A DNA stretch of 64,000 nucleotides from DASWTL01 sp966250385 (GTDB lineage: Bacteria > Bacteroidota > Bacteroidia > Sphingobacteriales > Sphingobacteriaceae), in NCBI GenBank assembly GCA_966250385.1, contig CBINHC010000007.1, positions 145,766 to 209,765 on the forward strand. The letters run 5' to 3'. Below the pieces are notes generated by a model that saw nothing but the letters and a program-made list of their open reading frames with translations, made no database searches and had not been told where the DNA came from. Numbering within the stretch: position 1 is the stretch's first letter; every line of letters starts with the position of its first letter. Positions 1-9,617 of the stretch are shown piece by piece. Made by a program: the position numbers and the translations under genes.

Positions 1-2910
1 GTTTTTCGCACCGCGGACATTCACGCCCAGGTCCTGGGAGATCCGGAGGTCGAACTGGTGTTCCCAGGGTGTCCGGGCCCCGTTTCTCTCCGTATACTGT
101 CCTCGCCGGTCCCGCAGATAGGGGTCATTTTCAATGAAGGCGTTCAGACTCTCCCATTGCTGCTCGGGCGTGCGCGGATTGGCTCCGCCCAGGGGCAGCA
201 GGTTGATCTCGCCGGCGTTCCTGGGGACATAGAACAGGTCGTTCGAAAACCGTCCGTCCCCGTTCAGATCCCCGGCATACAGGTAAGTAAAAGGAAAGCC
301 CGACCGCCCCGCATAGAAGAGCGACACGCCGGTTGCGAACGCATTATCGCGCCCGTACGATTTCCGGTAAGCGAGACTTCCGACGATCCGGTGCCGGATA
401 TCATAATTTGAATAGCTCAGCGGCGGGTCGTTGGGATTGTCGACGATCTGTACGAACTCCCAGTTCGACAGCGCGGTGCTGCTTGTTCCGGAGTTGACAT
501 CCTTGGATTTACCATTGGTATAGGCCACGGAAGCACTCAGCCCGAAATTGAAGGTCCGCTGCAGCTGCGCCGTCAGACTGTAGGTATAACCCTTGTCGGT
601 GTTGTCCAGGAAGATGACATTGGTAAATGCAGGATTCACAACCCCTGTGGCGGTTGAATTATACCGCGGCCGTAAATCGGCTCCGTTTGAAAAGGCCGGA
701 TTGATGGTGCCTGCGGCAGGAAGCAGGTTGATATCCCGGTAGGCGATGTTATTGATCGTTTTGGAGTAAATACCTTCCAGCGTACCCACGAAGCCGAACG
801 GCAGCCTGAAGTCCCCGGCCAGATTGAACCGCGCCACCTGCGGGATCCGGAAATCGTCGTCAGCGACATTGATTTCTGCGGTGCTGCCGGCGCCGCCCAC
901 ATTGCGCTGCAAAGCCACATTCGGTTCAAACCCGTTCCCGTTGTTGATGGCGGCGCCCCGTACATCGATGGTGTTGAACAATAATCCGTTGTTGACGAAC
1001 TGGTTCGATAACCATACGAACGGAACGCGGCCGGTAAAGATTCCGGCCCCGCCGCGGATCTGGACGGACCGGTCACCGATGACATCGTAGTTGAAGCCGA
1101 TCCTTGGAGCAAACAATACCTGCCCGCTCGGGGTCCGGTCAGTCCGGACGCCCGGGAAGGACGCGGCTACCTCAGGGTTGGCCAGCGGTTTATCCCCGAT
1201 GATGGGAATGTCGACACGGACGCCTACGGTGAGGTTCAGCTTCTCCATCACGTCGAACTGGTCCTGCGCGTAGAACGCCAGCTGCGCCGCATTGAATCGG
1301 GCGTCCGGCCGTTCGACACCCGGCAGGGCGGAATAGGTAATCCGTGCCCTGGACGGCGAATTGTTCAGGTAGTCCTCCAGGCTGTTGAAATCCCACCGTC
1401 CGTTCAGGTTATTGATGAACAGGTTGCGAAACTTGAAGAATTCGTTGTGCGTTCCGATGGTGAAGGTGTGGTTGCCCCGGTAATACTTGAAGTTATCGGT
1501 AATCTCAAAGATATCCTGGTCCAGCTCATTGGCGGTTGAACTCCGTTCGGATCCAAAGAAAACGGAGTTGCCGGACTGGTCGACGTTATTGATCTGCACC
1601 TGCGGAAACAATGCCCCGGCGGTCTCGCGGTCATCCCGGATCCTCGAATAGCCCAGAATGAGGTTATTGGAGAAAAGCGATGAGAAGTTGCTCCGAAGTT
1701 CCAGAACAGACACATGCTGCTCATCGTTGAACTGGTAGGCGTTATTTCCGAATCGGAAAGAACTTCCGGTCCTGCTGATATTGTCGTCAAAGGCATTGAT
1801 ATAGTTGTGCCGCACGGTGAGCTGGTGTTTATTATTGATGTTCCAGTCCAGCTTGGCGAACACTTTGTCGTTTTCGGTGCGGGCATCGACCGCGCCGAAG
1901 CCGCCCACGTCATAGCCATAGGTCTGCAGCGTATAGTCCCGGATCTGCTGGGCTGTTGCCAGCGAGGTCGGAGCACCGGGATCTCCCGCATTGAATGAAA
2001 TCGGAGCCGCCCTGCGGCCCAGTTCGGCGTTAACGAAGAAAAACAGCTTATTCTTCAGGATCGGGCCGCCCAGCCGGAACCCGTACTGGTCCTCCTTGAA
2101 GGAGGGGTACGATACGCCGCTCAGCGGATTCTCCCCGACGATGTCCTCGGTACGCCCGAAATAGTAGGCGGATCCCTGGAACCGGTTCGTTCCGGACCGC
2201 GTTACGGCATTCACCCCTCCCCCGGTAAAGTTACCCTGGGTAATATCATAAGGTGCCAGAACAACCTGGATCTCCTGGATCGCATCCAGGGAAATCGGCT
2301 GGGTACCTGCCTGGCCGCCCGGGGTTCCCGACCCGGAAAGACCGAATACGTCGTTATTGACCGCACCGTCGATCGTTACATTGTTGAACCGGTTATTGGC
2401 TCCCCCGAAAGAGTTGCTGCCCGTCGCCTGGGGCGTCAGCCGGGTAAAGTCCTGGAGACTCCGGCTGATGGTAGGCAGGTTTTCGATCTGCTGCCGGTTG
2501 ACGTTGGTCGCCGCCCCGGTCCGCTCCCGGTTCAGGATGGGATCGACCGTTCCGGAGATCACAACTTCAGATAATTGGGTACCGGATACAGCCAGGGTAA
2601 CGTTAAGGATGTAGGGTTCACCCAGTTGCAAAGTCACATCTGAGAATTTGCGGGGCTCATATCCGATATAGGTCACTTCGATGGAGTACGGGCCGCCCAC
2701 GCGCATATTGGAAATAGTGAAGCGGCCATCAGGGCCGGTAGATGCGGCATAATTGGTGCCGGTTGGCGTATGGGTCGCACGGACGGTCGCTCCGATCAGC
2801 GTTTCATTGGCGTCCCGGATCGTTCCTGTTAACGTACTTGTTGTTACCTGCGCATTTCCCCCAATCACCGTGCTCAAGATCACCAGCGTCGATATCAAAA
2901 ACTTTTTCAT
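1..2910 (-). CDS. TonB-dependent receptor, C-terminus cut by window edge
   Basis: Outer-membrane active-transport receptor. The frame is open from the ATG at 2910 to the window edge, about 970 residues, with no stop seen. It starts MKKFLISTLVIL (signal peptide), followed by a carboxypeptidase-regulatory-like domain with TLTGTIRDANETLIGA, then a plug domain (around residues 120-230) with the QPISLDAIQEIQV segment, then barrel strands. The frame and residues align with the neighbouring receptor at 3189-6506 along the whole length, so the two are tandem paralogs. Only the last strands of the barrel are missing. The substrate is unknown, and no SusD-like partner is visible inside the window; one could lie to the left. 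Codons are more GC-rich than in the paralog. Confidence 0.93.
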   Translation of the reverse strand, partial: MKKFLISTLVILSTVIGGNAQVTTSTLTGTIRDANETLIGATVRATHTPTGTNYAASTGPDGRFTISNMRVGGPYSIEVTYIGYEPRKFSDVTLQLGEPYILNVTLAVSGTQLSEVVISGTVDPILNRERTGAATNVNRQQIENLPTISRSLQDFTRLTPQATGSNSFGGANNRFNNVTIDGAVNNDVFGLSGSGTPGGQAGTQPISLDAIQEIQVVLAPYDITQGNFTGGGVNAVTRSGTNRFQGSAYYFGRTEDIVGENPLSGVSYPSFKEDQYGFRLGGPILKNKLFFFVNAELGRRAAPISFNAGDPGAPTSLATAQQIRDYTLQTYGYDVGGFGAVDARTENDKVFAKLDWNINNKHQLTVRHNYINAFDDNISRTGSSFRFGNNAYQFNDEQHVSVLELRSNFSSLFSNNLILGYSRIRDDRETAGALFPQVQINNVDQSGNSVFFGSERSSTANELDQDIFEITDNFKYYRGNHTFTIGTHNEFFKFRNLFINNLNGRWDFNSLEDYLNNSPSRARITYSALPGVERPDARFNAAQLAFYAQDQFDVMEKLNLTVGVRVDIPIIGDKPLANPEVAASFPGVRTDRTPSGQVLFAPRIGFNYDVIGDRSVQIRGGAGIFTGRVPFVWLSNQFVNNGLLFNTIDVRGAAINNGNGFEPNVALQRNVGGAGSTAEINVADDDFRIPQVARFNLAGDFRLPFGFVGTLEGIYSKTINNIAYRDINLLPAAGTINPAFSNGADLRPRYNSTATGVVNPAFTNVIFLDNTDKGYTYSLTAQLQRTFNFGLSASVAYTNGKSKDVNSGTSSTALSNWEFVQIVDNPNDPPLSYSNYDIRHRIVGSLAYRKSYGRDNAFATGVSLFYAGRSGFPFTYLYAGDLNGDGRFSNDLFYVPRNAGEINLLPLGGANPRTPEQQWESLNAFIENDPYLRDRRGQYTERNGARTPWEHQFDLRISQDLGVNVRGAKN

Positions 2911-3134
2911 GGTTCTCGTACTGTTTATTCATAGTGAAATATTCTATACTATTAACAATAAGAAAAGAATAAGTTTGAAAAAAGCAAGACTAAAACGCTG
3001 ACTATTAACAATTTAGAAATAGTAAAACTTTGAGCGCGTTAATTGAATTTCTAAACATCCGGGAAATCCTATGACCTGAAACGCCGGTCTGATTCATCGC
3101 TTAGGACGTTAGCGGAAGAAGGGCCGAAAACCAA

Positions 3135-3167
3135 AAAGAGCCGCTCTGCAGTGCAGGGCGGCTCTTT
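3135..3167 (-). terminator. intrinsic terminator of the downstream-cut receptor pair
   Basis: A 10-bp stem (AAAGAGCCGC with GCGGCTCTTT) encloses a smaller CTGCA/TGCAG hairpin. Read on the minus strand it is followed by a T-rich stretch (CTCTTTTTGG). It sits 21 bases past the stop of the receptor gene at 3189-6506, so it separates the two receptor genes into distinct transcription units. Confidence 0.8.
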
Positions 3168-3188
3168 CGCATTCAGGTATTACCAATA

Positions 3189-6100
3189 TTAGAAGCTGTA
3201 ACGCAGACCTAATTGCATGTACCAGGTAGTAGAAGTGGATGTAATATCTCTGATTGCTTTAGTAGCCAGAACATTTTGTCCGCCTTCTGAGACAGTACGC
3301 ATGGTAAATGTTGGCACACCGCCGGAAGTAATATCCGCATTGGCGATGTTCAGCAGACCTTGCGCATTGTTCAGCTGCTGCTGTACACCCCATTTAGAGT
3401 TCAGCATGTTACCGAAGTTCATGATATCAGCACTGAACTGCAGGGAATTGCGTCTTCCGCCGATATTGGTGAACACATCCTGCAGTACCCGTACGTCGAA
3501 ACGGTTCTGCCATGGCAGTAATACAGCGTTCCGCTCAGCATACTTACCTCTTCTGGTGCTCAGGTATTTGTCATTGTTGATGAAAGCATCGAATGCTGCT
3601 CTCTGCTGATCTGCAGTAAAGCCGTTCGCATCCTTGAAGTTCAGTTCAGAAGCGTTCTGCGGAATGTACAGCAGATCCGCATTGATACCGTCTCTGTTCA
3701 GGTCACCATTGGTAGTGTATGAGTAACGACCCTGATGTGAGCCTTCGTAGAATAATGAAACAGTGATAGAAACGTGTTTCGCATACTCCAGGCGGTAAGA
3801 CACATTACCCACTACACGGTGAGGAACTGCATACTGTGAATTGTACAGGATCTGTTCGTTCGGGCTGCTGATGGAAGGGCTGCCAGTCCATGCTGAAGAG
3901 GCATTTGAACCCGGATTTCCGGAAACCTCTTTCGAAGCAGTGTAGGTATAGTACAGACCACCATATAAGCCTTTACGTGCAGGAAGCGAAAGACCTGCAG
4001 TAGCGTTGAAGGAATAACCTTTAACATCTGTGTTGGTTAAAACCACACCCGTGTTTCCGCCGGCTGCAGGGTTATAGGCAACACCGGTGCCACCCGGGAA
4101 GAAATCCCGGTTATCGCCTGAATAGTTCATTTTTGCGGGAGCAACAGCGCGGTTGGCACCAAACTGGTATGCGGCGTTGATATCCTTGGTGTATAACAGG
4201 TCACCGGTCGCCACCAGGTCAGTACCAGGGATGGTGTAGTCAGCACCCAGGCTGGTTCTCCATACCTTTGGCATCTTGAACTTGCTGTCAACCAGAGAGA
4301 AGCTGGTTGGTACACCTGCATTCGGATTCTTCAGGAACACGCCGGCAGCACTTTCAGGTGTATTGTTTAACCAGTAGTACGGATCCGGATTGAAACGGAT
4401 GTCTCCGATCCATGGCGCAACGGCATTATAACCGTTAGGCTCTACGTTGTTCTGGATCACACCGGAGTTTGTAGGCATGTTGGTCAGCCATACAAACGGA
4501 ACACGTCCTGAGAACATACCGGTACCACCACGAACCTTTAATGAATTGTCACCAAGCGCATCGTAGTTGAAGCCGATCCGCGGAGAAAGCATTAACCGGG
4601 TGGTCGGCCATGAACCTGTAGTGTAATTTCTTGGGTTTCCGTCAGGACCCAGCAGGGTCAGGTTATCGATTGAAGCATTGGCAGTCAGATCGTTCATATA
4701 GATCGGAAGATCCGCACGTACACCAATGCTCAGATCCAACCGGTCATTGACAGTGTATTTATCCTGAAGATAAAGTCCGGCAGTACCCAGAACGATCGGC
4801 GCATAAGGATCCTGACCTTCGTAAGGGTAAGTAAGACCGAACATGATCGGAGCAACTTCATTAGGGCCGCCTGTGGTCAGGAAGTCCTCAACAGAACGGT
4901 AACGGTAGTAAGATGTACCCAGACGGATGTACTGGTTACCGAATTTCTGAGATTCGAAGCTCGCACCTGCCGTAAACGTATGTTTGTTGGCAAGGTAAGT
5001 CAGGTTATTGATGAAGTTGAGGTTATTGTTCAGAACGTCATTTCCGTAGGTGAACAACTCATAACCAAAGGTCATGTAGTTGGTCGGATTTGCAGTACCG
5101 TCCCAGATATCAACCATCGGGAAAATTTCACTTGGAGAAGTTCTGGTGTCCTGGATCCGGCTGTAGGTAGCCAGGAACTGGTTGGACAGTCTTGAAGAGA
5201 ACCGGCTGTTTAATTCAGCGGTGAAAGAACGTACGATGTTTTCAGTATTGTACATCGTTTTGGAGAAGGCGATCGACTGATCACTTACCCGGTTAACGGA
5301 TGAACGCGGATTCGGGCCTGAGCTGCCGTTCACCAGTGATCCTGCCTCCCCTTTTACCTGACTGAAACGCAGGGCAAGGCGGTGATTGTTATTGATGTTC
5401 CAGTCCAGGCGACCGAACAGTGAACTGCTCTTGTTACCATTGTCATTGGCATAATTTTCATATGCGCCCGGATCATAACCCCATACGTTGATCAAATGGT
5501 TTCTGACCGCATCAAGGTCTGACCGTCTGGTTCTGGCGATATTGTTATCCGGATCGGCAATACCGTTGTCAGATGGCTTCCACAGATTCACAGCAGAAGG
5601 ATTCGTTCCGACATTCTCAATGTTTTCCGCATTGACGAAGAAGAATAATTTGTTTTTGATGATCGGACCACCTAAACGCAGACCCACGGTGCGGCTGGAA
5701 GTTTCATTCGGATCAGGCAGCGAGTTGCCGTTAACCTTGTAACCAACAAAGTCCTGATTCCGGTAAAAGCCGTAAGCAGAACCCGAGAACTGGTTTGTAC
5801 CACTTCTGGTTACTGCACTGATTCCGGCACCGGTAAATCCTCCCTGGCGCACATCATATGGTGCGATGTTCACCTGAAGCTCTTCGATCGCATCCAAAGA
5901 GATCGGCTGGGAGTTTCCGCCCGGAAGGGGATTTGAATTCAACCCGAAACCGTTGTTGAAGTTTGCACCGTCGATCTGAACGTTGTTGAAACGACCGTCA
6001 CGTCCGGCGAAACCGTTTCCGTTAGACTGCGGAGTCAGACGGGTCAGGTCAGTGATACTTCTGGTAATGGTTGGCATAGTACTGATCTGCTGAGTGCTGA

Positions 6101-6506
6101 TGTTCGTACTTGCGCCGGTTTTGTTGCCGTTCAGCTTGGATCTGTCGGCCATAACAACAACTTCGTTGAGCTGCGTTCCGCTTTGAACCAATGTAACGGT
6201 TACGTTGAACGGTGCACCCAGTTTTAAGGTAATGTCAGCAATTCTTTGCGGTTGAAAACCCACGTAGGTCACATCAATGACATAAGGTCCGCCTACCCGC
6301 ATGTTGGGGATTGTGAACCGGCCGTCTACTCCTGTGGAGGCGCTGTAAACAGTACCGGTAGGCGTGTGCGTAGCTTTAACCGATGCCCCGATCAGAGTTT
6401 CCTTGGCATCTCTGACAGTACCCGTTAAACTACTCGTTGTTACCTGTGCGAACAGACTAAAAGCTGTTAACATCAGAACAAACGTAGAAAGTAAAAACTT
6501 CTTCAT
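3189..6506 (-). CDS. TonB-dependent receptor
   Basis: Complete 1105-residue outer-membrane receptor. Signal peptide MKKFLLSTFVLMLTAFSLFAQ; carboxypeptidase-regulatory-like domain (about 22-110); plug (about 115-235) with QPISLDAIEELQV; a barrel ending in LGLRYSF, whose terminal phenylalanine is typical of BAM-assembled barrels. It uses energy from TonB-ExbBD to import an unknown ligand. It is a paralog of the receptor at 1-2910. Its codons look less GC-rich at third positions than its paralog's, which may mean high expression; that is inferred by eye. It has its own terminator downstream and a long A/T-rich leader upstream. Confidence 0.95.
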   Translation of the reverse strand: MKKFLLSTFVLMLTAFSLFAQVTTSSLTGTVRDAKETLIGASVKATHTPTGTVYSASTGVDGRFTIPNMRVGGPYVIDVTYVGFQPQRIADITLKLGAPFNVTVTLVQSGTQLNEVVVMADRSKLNGNKTGASTNISTQQISTMPTITRSITDLTRLTPQSNGNGFAGRDGRFNNVQIDGANFNNGFGLNSNPLPGGNSQPISLDAIEELQVNIAPYDVRQGGFTGAGISAVTRSGTNQFSGSAYGFYRNQDFVGYKVNGNSLPDPNETSSRTVGLRLGGPIIKNKLFFFVNAENIENVGTNPSAVNLWKPSDNGIADPDNNIARTRRSDLDAVRNHLINVWGYDPGAYENYANDNGNKSSSLFGRLDWNINNNHRLALRFSQVKGEAGSLVNGSSGPNPRSSVNRVSDQSIAFSKTMYNTENIVRSFTAELNSRFSSRLSNQFLATYSRIQDTRTSPSEIFPMVDIWDGTANPTNYMTFGYELFTYGNDVLNNNLNFINNLTYLANKHTFTAGASFESQKFGNQYIRLGTSYYRYRSVEDFLTTGGPNEVAPIMFGLTYPYEGQDPYAPIVLGTAGLYLQDKYTVNDRLDLSIGVRADLPIYMNDLTANASIDNLTLLGPDGNPRNYTTGSWPTTRLMLSPRIGFNYDALGDNSLKVRGGTGMFSGRVPFVWLTNMPTNSGVIQNNVEPNGYNAVAPWIGDIRFNPDPYYWLNNTPESAAGVFLKNPNAGVPTSFSLVDSKFKMPKVWRTSLGADYTIPGTDLVATGDLLYTKDINAAYQFGANRAVAPAKMNYSGDNRDFFPGGTGVAYNPAAGGNTGVVLTNTDVKGYSFNATAGLSLPARKGLYGGLYYTYTASKEVSGNPGSNASSAWTGSPSISSPNEQILYNSQYAVPHRVVGNVSYRLEYAKHVSITVSLFYEGSHQGRYSYTTNGDLNRDGINADLLYIPQNASELNFKDANGFTADQQRAAFDAFINNDKYLSTRRGKYAERNAVLLPWQNRFDVRVLQDVFTNIGGRRNSLQFSADIMNFGNMLNSKWGVQQQLNNAQGLLNIANADITSGGVPTFTMRTVSEGGQNVLATKAIRDITSTSTTWYMQLGLRYSF

Positions 6507-6873
6507 AAATTGTTTGTTAGTGATAGTTTGTTTGTGTTAGAAACGGTGTTATTTAAAATCCGCCGCGAAGATAGCGTGATTTTTTTAAATTTTTAAGCAT
6601 CCGATGTTAAGTTACCGTTAACGCAACTGCTTTTTTATTAACATTTTAGGCCCGGTTCATTTAATTAAAAAAAACTGAAAGAAGTCCCGACAGAATTTCT
6701 AATTTTGTAGCCCCCTTTTCAGGAAACGCATTTAAAATCCACAGTCATCCCCCGGTGTTTCCATGTTAAAATCGGTAGAGCTGCCATTAGCTTATTTTTT
6801 TTATTTGTATTAATATTGCGCAACGAATGCTGCCCCTGTCGGGTAAGGATCGGTATAAAAATCACATTAGAAT
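6507..6873. other. divergent intergenic region between receptor and lpdA
   Basis: 367 bases, A/T-rich, carrying the divergent promoters for the receptor (left) and lpdA (right). Visible elements: TAATTTTG at 6700-6707 (plus strand), TATCTTCG at 6566-6573 on the minus strand (one mismatch to TAnnTTTG), and a TTATTAACA 9-mer at 6635-6643 that also occurs twice upstream of dnaB. No gene is seen in it. Confidence 0.6.
6700..6707 (+). promoter_or_regulatory. putative Bacteroidota -7 box (TAATTTTG) upstream of lpdA
   Basis: Exact match to the Bacteroidota sigma-factor -7 consensus TAnnTTTG, 166 bases before the lpdA start. No clear -33 TTG at the expected distance, so confidence is modest. Confidence 0.35.
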
Positions 6874-8262
6874 ATGAATTACGACTTAATAGTTATCGGA
6901 AGCGGCCCGGGCGGGTATGTTGCAGCGATCCGGGCATCCCAACTGGGATTGAAAACGGCGGTGGTTGAGCGGGAATCACTTGGTGGTATTTGTTTGAACT
7001 GGGGCTGTATCCCAACCAAAGCCCTGTTAAAGAGCGCCCAGGTATTTGAATATATCAATCACGCCTCCGATTACGGGATCAACGTAAGTGGTTCTGAAGT
7101 TGACTTCAGCTCAGTAATCAAGCGCAGCCGCGGTGTGGCCGACGGCATGAGCAAGGGCGTTCAGTTCCTGATGAAGAAGAACAAGATCGATGTCATCATG
7201 GGAACAGGCAAGATCAAAAAAGGCGGAAAAGTTGAAGTAAAAGGCGCGGACGGTTCCGTTAAGGAATATACCGCTAAACATACCATCCTGGCAACAGGCG
7301 CCCGGTCCCGGGAACTGCCCAACATCAAGCAGGACGGCAGGAAAGTGATCGGATACCGCCAGGCCATGGTACTTCCGGAGCAGCCGAAGTCCATGGTCGT
7401 CATGGGATCCGGCGCCATCGGCGTTGAGTTCGCCTACTTCTACAGCACCCTGGGAACCAAGGTTACCGTCGTGGAGTACCTGGACAACATCGTTCCGGTG
7501 GAGGATGAAGAAGTTTCAAAGCAACTTTTAAGAAGCTTTAAAAAAGCGGGCATCACCGTAATGACCGGTGCGGCTGTGGAATCCGTGGATACCAGCGGAG
7601 CCGGCTGCAAGGTACAGGTAAAAACGGCTGCAGGTGTGCAGACCATCGAATGCGACATTGTCCTTTCAGCGGTCGGCATCACGCCGAACATCGAGAATAT
7701 CGGCCTGGAAGAAACCGGGGTGAAGACCGATAAGGGCCGGGTGATCGTCGACGATTTCTACAAGACCAATGTCGAAGGCGTGTATGCCATCGGTGATATC
7801 GTCAAAGGCCAGGCGCTTGCGCACGTGGCATCCGCGGAAGGAATCATCTGCGTCGAAAAGATCGCCGGACATCACCCGGAACCTTTGAACTACAATAACA
7901 TCCCGGGATGTACCTACTGCTCTCCGGAGATCGCATCCGTGGGCTTTACCGAAAAAGCGGCCCGGGAGGCAGGATATGATATCAAGGTCGGAAAATTCCC
8001 GTTTTCTGCTTCCGGAAAGGCAAGCGCCAGCGGACACAAGGACGGTTTTATCAAGGTGATCTTCGACGCCAAATACGGCGAGTTCCTCGGAGCCCACATG
8101 ATCGGAGCGAACGTTACGGAAATGATCGCCGAGGTGGTCGTGGCCCGCAAGCTGGAAACTACCGGAATGGATATCGTAAAATCCGTACACCCCCACCCTA
8201 CGATGAGCGAGGCGATCATGGAAGCCGCCGCTGATGCCTACGGTGAGGTAATCCACCTGTAA
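6874..8262 (+). CDS. lpdA: dihydrolipoyl dehydrogenase (E3)
   Basis: Flavoprotein that reoxidises dihydrolipoamide in the pyruvate and 2-oxoglutarate dehydrogenase complexes with NAD+. All family marks are visible: FAD-binding GSGPGGYVAAIRA near the N-terminus, the redox disulfide CLNWGCIPTK, the NAD-binding GSGAIGVEFAYFY, the second FAD motif AIGDIVKGQALAH, and the C-terminal His-Glu catalytic pair in HPHPTMSEAI. The length of 462 is normal. It is not beside E1/E2 genes, so it probably serves several complexes. Paired hairpins follow the stop. Cytoplasmic. Confidence 0.97.
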   Translation: MNYDLIVIGSGPGGYVAAIRASQLGLKTAVVERESLGGICLNWGCIPTKALLKSAQVFEYINHASDYGINVSGSEVDFSSVIKRSRGVADGMSKGVQFLMKKNKIDVIMGTGKIKKGGKVEVKGADGSVKEYTAKHTILATGARSRELPNIKQDGRKVIGYRQAMVLPEQPKSMVVMGSGAIGVEFAYFYSTLGTKVTVVEYLDNIVPVEDEEVSKQLLRSFKKAGITVMTGAAVESVDTSGAGCKVQVKTAAGVQTIECDIVLSAVGITPNIENIGLEETGVKTDKGRVIVDDFYKTNVEGVYAIGDIVKGQALAHVASAEGIICVEKIAGHHPEPLNYNNIPGCTYCSPEIASVGFTEKAAREAGYDIKVGKFPFSASGKASASGHKDGFIKVIFDAKYGEFLGAHMIGANVTEMIAEVVVARKLETTGMDIVKSVHPHPTMSEAIMEAAADAYGEVIHL

Positions 8263-8277
8263 CGGATCACGAATTTC

Positions 8278-8333
8278 GGAACCGGCACGAACGTCCGGTT
8301 CCTGTACAAAACCTGCTGCAAGGCGGGTTTTGT
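8278..8333 (+). terminator. two hairpins after lpdA, the second terminator-like
   Basis: First hairpin: GGAACCGG (8278-8285) with CCGGTTCC (8295-8302). Second: ACAAAACCTGC (8306-8316) with GCGGGTTTTGT (8323-8333), one G-T wobble, followed by ATTT. The second is the likely terminator of lpdA. The first has no T-run; its role is unknown. Confidence 0.6.
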
Positions 8334-8391
8334 ATTTAACAGGATCGCCGCCGGACAGCATCCTGAATCATAAAAAAACCAATATCACCCT

Positions 8392-8721
8392 ATGGCCTGG
8401 CTTTATCTAATTATCGGCGGACTGTTCGAGATCGGCTTTACCAGCTGTCTGAACAAGGCGCGCACTGCGAACGGTGCAGAGTTCTTCCTTTGGATCGGCG
8501 GATTTCTGATCAGCGTTTCCCTGAGCATGTACCTGCTGTACGCAGCCTCCCGGACCATTCCCATGGGAACAGCCTATTCGGTCTGGGCAGGTATCGGAGC
8601 TGTCGGGTCTGTACTGATGGGTATCTTCGTGTTCCGGGAGCCCGCCGAGTTCTGGCGGCTGTTCTTCCTGTTTCTCCTGATCTCGTCCATCATCGGGCTT
8701 AAGCTGGTCTCCAAAGGCTGA
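8392..8721 (+). CDS. SMR-family exporter, SugE/Gdx-like
   Basis: Small four-helix inner-membrane transporter, 109 residues. The essential membrane glutamate of the family is seen at E13 in GLFEIGF. The loop GTAYSVWAGIGAVGSVL closely matches the SugE/Gdx (guanidinium exporter) branch rather than EmrE, which has a different motif there. The C-terminal IIGLKLVSKG also resembles SugE. The likely role is proton-coupled export of guanidinium or related cations, as an antiparallel dimer. It stands as a single gene; paired SMR subunits are not present. No convincing guanidine riboswitch is seen upstream. Confidence 0.88.
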   Translation: MAWLYLIIGGLFEIGFTSCLNKARTANGAEFFLWIGGFLISVSLSMYLLYAASRTIPMGTAYSVWAGIGAVGSVLMGIFVFREPAEFWRLFFLFLLISSIIGLKLVSKG

Positions 8722-8737
8722 TTTCTGTAACAATCCC

Positions 8738-8745
8738 TATCTTTA
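8738..8745 (+). promoter_or_regulatory. near-consensus -7 box just before the MBL gene
   Basis: TATCTTTA matches TAnnTTTG in all but the last base and ends 4 bases before the ATG at 8750. It would give an almost leaderless transcript if used. Confidence 0.3.
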
Positions 8746-8749
8746 CGCT

Positions 8750-9589
8750 ATGAAGCTGCATACCATTGATACCGGACTTTTCAAACTTGACGGGGGCGCC
8801 ATGTTCGGTGTGGTTCCCAAGACCCTCTGGCAGAAGATCAACCCTGCTGACGAAAATAACCTTTGTACATGGGCCATGCGGTGTCTGCTGATCGAAGACG
8901 GGAACCGGCTGATCCTGATCGACAACGGCATCGGAAACAAACAGGATGAGAAATTTTTCGGTCATTATCATCTGCACGGAGACGATACGCTGGATGGCTC
9001 ACTGGCGAAACTCGGTTTTTCGCGTGAGGATATTACCGACGTCTTCCTGACCCATCTGCACTTTGACCACTGCGGCGGTTCGGTAATCCGCTCAGGCGAT
9101 CAGCTGGTCCCGGCGTTTAAGAACGCGGTCTACTGGAGCAATGAAAAGCACTGGGACTGGGCGGTCCATCCCAACGACCGCGAGAAGGCTTCATTCCTGA
9201 AGGAAAACATCCTGCCCATGCAGGAAAGCGGCCAGCTGAGCTTCATTGAAGGGGAGGATGGCGTTTCCTTCACGGACAGCATGAACGTCCGGTTCGCCTA
9301 CGGGCATACCGACGCCATGATGCTGCCCCAGCTGCAATACAAAGGCCGGACACTGGTCTATATGGCCGATCTGCTGCCCTCCGCCGGGCATATTCCGGTC
9401 CCGTACGTCATGGCTTATGATATGTTCCCGCTGCAGACCTTAAAGGAGAAGAAAGCATTCCTGGAAGAAGCCGTGGCGAACGACTATATCCTCTTCTTCG
9501 AGCATGATCCGGTCATTGAATGCTGTACGCTTCAGCGGACCGAAAAAGGGATCCGGGTGAAAGATACGTTCAGATTATCCGGGATCTGA
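8750..9589 (+). CDS. MBL-fold metallo-hydrolase
   Basis: 279-residue metallo-beta-lactamase-fold enzyme. The dinuclear zinc motif is visible as H102-x-H104-x-D106-H107 in THLHFDHCGG, with further ligands likely at H186 (AYGHTDAM), D207 (YMADLLPS) and the histidine of FFEHDP near the C-terminus. The architecture fits the lactonase/AttM-like group of MBL hydrolases, but the exact substrate cannot be read from sequence. No signal peptide, so cytoplasmic. The gene begins 28 bases after the SMR exporter on the same strand. The 3' end faces the minus-strand gene at 9618. Confidence 0.9.
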   Translation: MKLHTIDTGLFKLDGGAMFGVVPKTLWQKINPADENNLCTWAMRCLLIEDGNRLILIDNGIGNKQDEKFFGHYHLHGDDTLDGSLAKLGFSREDITDVFLTHLHFDHCGGSVIRSGDQLVPAFKNAVYWSNEKHWDWAVHPNDREKASFLKENILPMQESGQLSFIEGEDGVSFTDSMNVRFAYGHTDAMMLPQLQYKGRTLVYMADLLPSAGHIPVPYVMAYDMFPLQTLKEKKAFLEEAVANDYILFFEHDPVIECCTLQRTEKGIRVKDTFRLSGI

Positions 9590-9617
9590 GCCTGACTGGC
9601 CGGAGCATTGACTGCGG

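Noticed and set aside
1..2910. possible frameshift in the first TonB receptor
   Set aside because: The frame starting at 2910 is open to the window edge at every place I sampled and agrees with the paralog on both ends.
8278..8391. possible guanidine-II (mini-ykkC) riboswitch upstream of the SugE-like exporter, because the first hairpin loop contains ACGA
   Set aside because: The second hairpin loop does not carry the ACGR motif and the stems do not match the mini-ykkC layout; the second hairpin looks like the terminator of lpdA.
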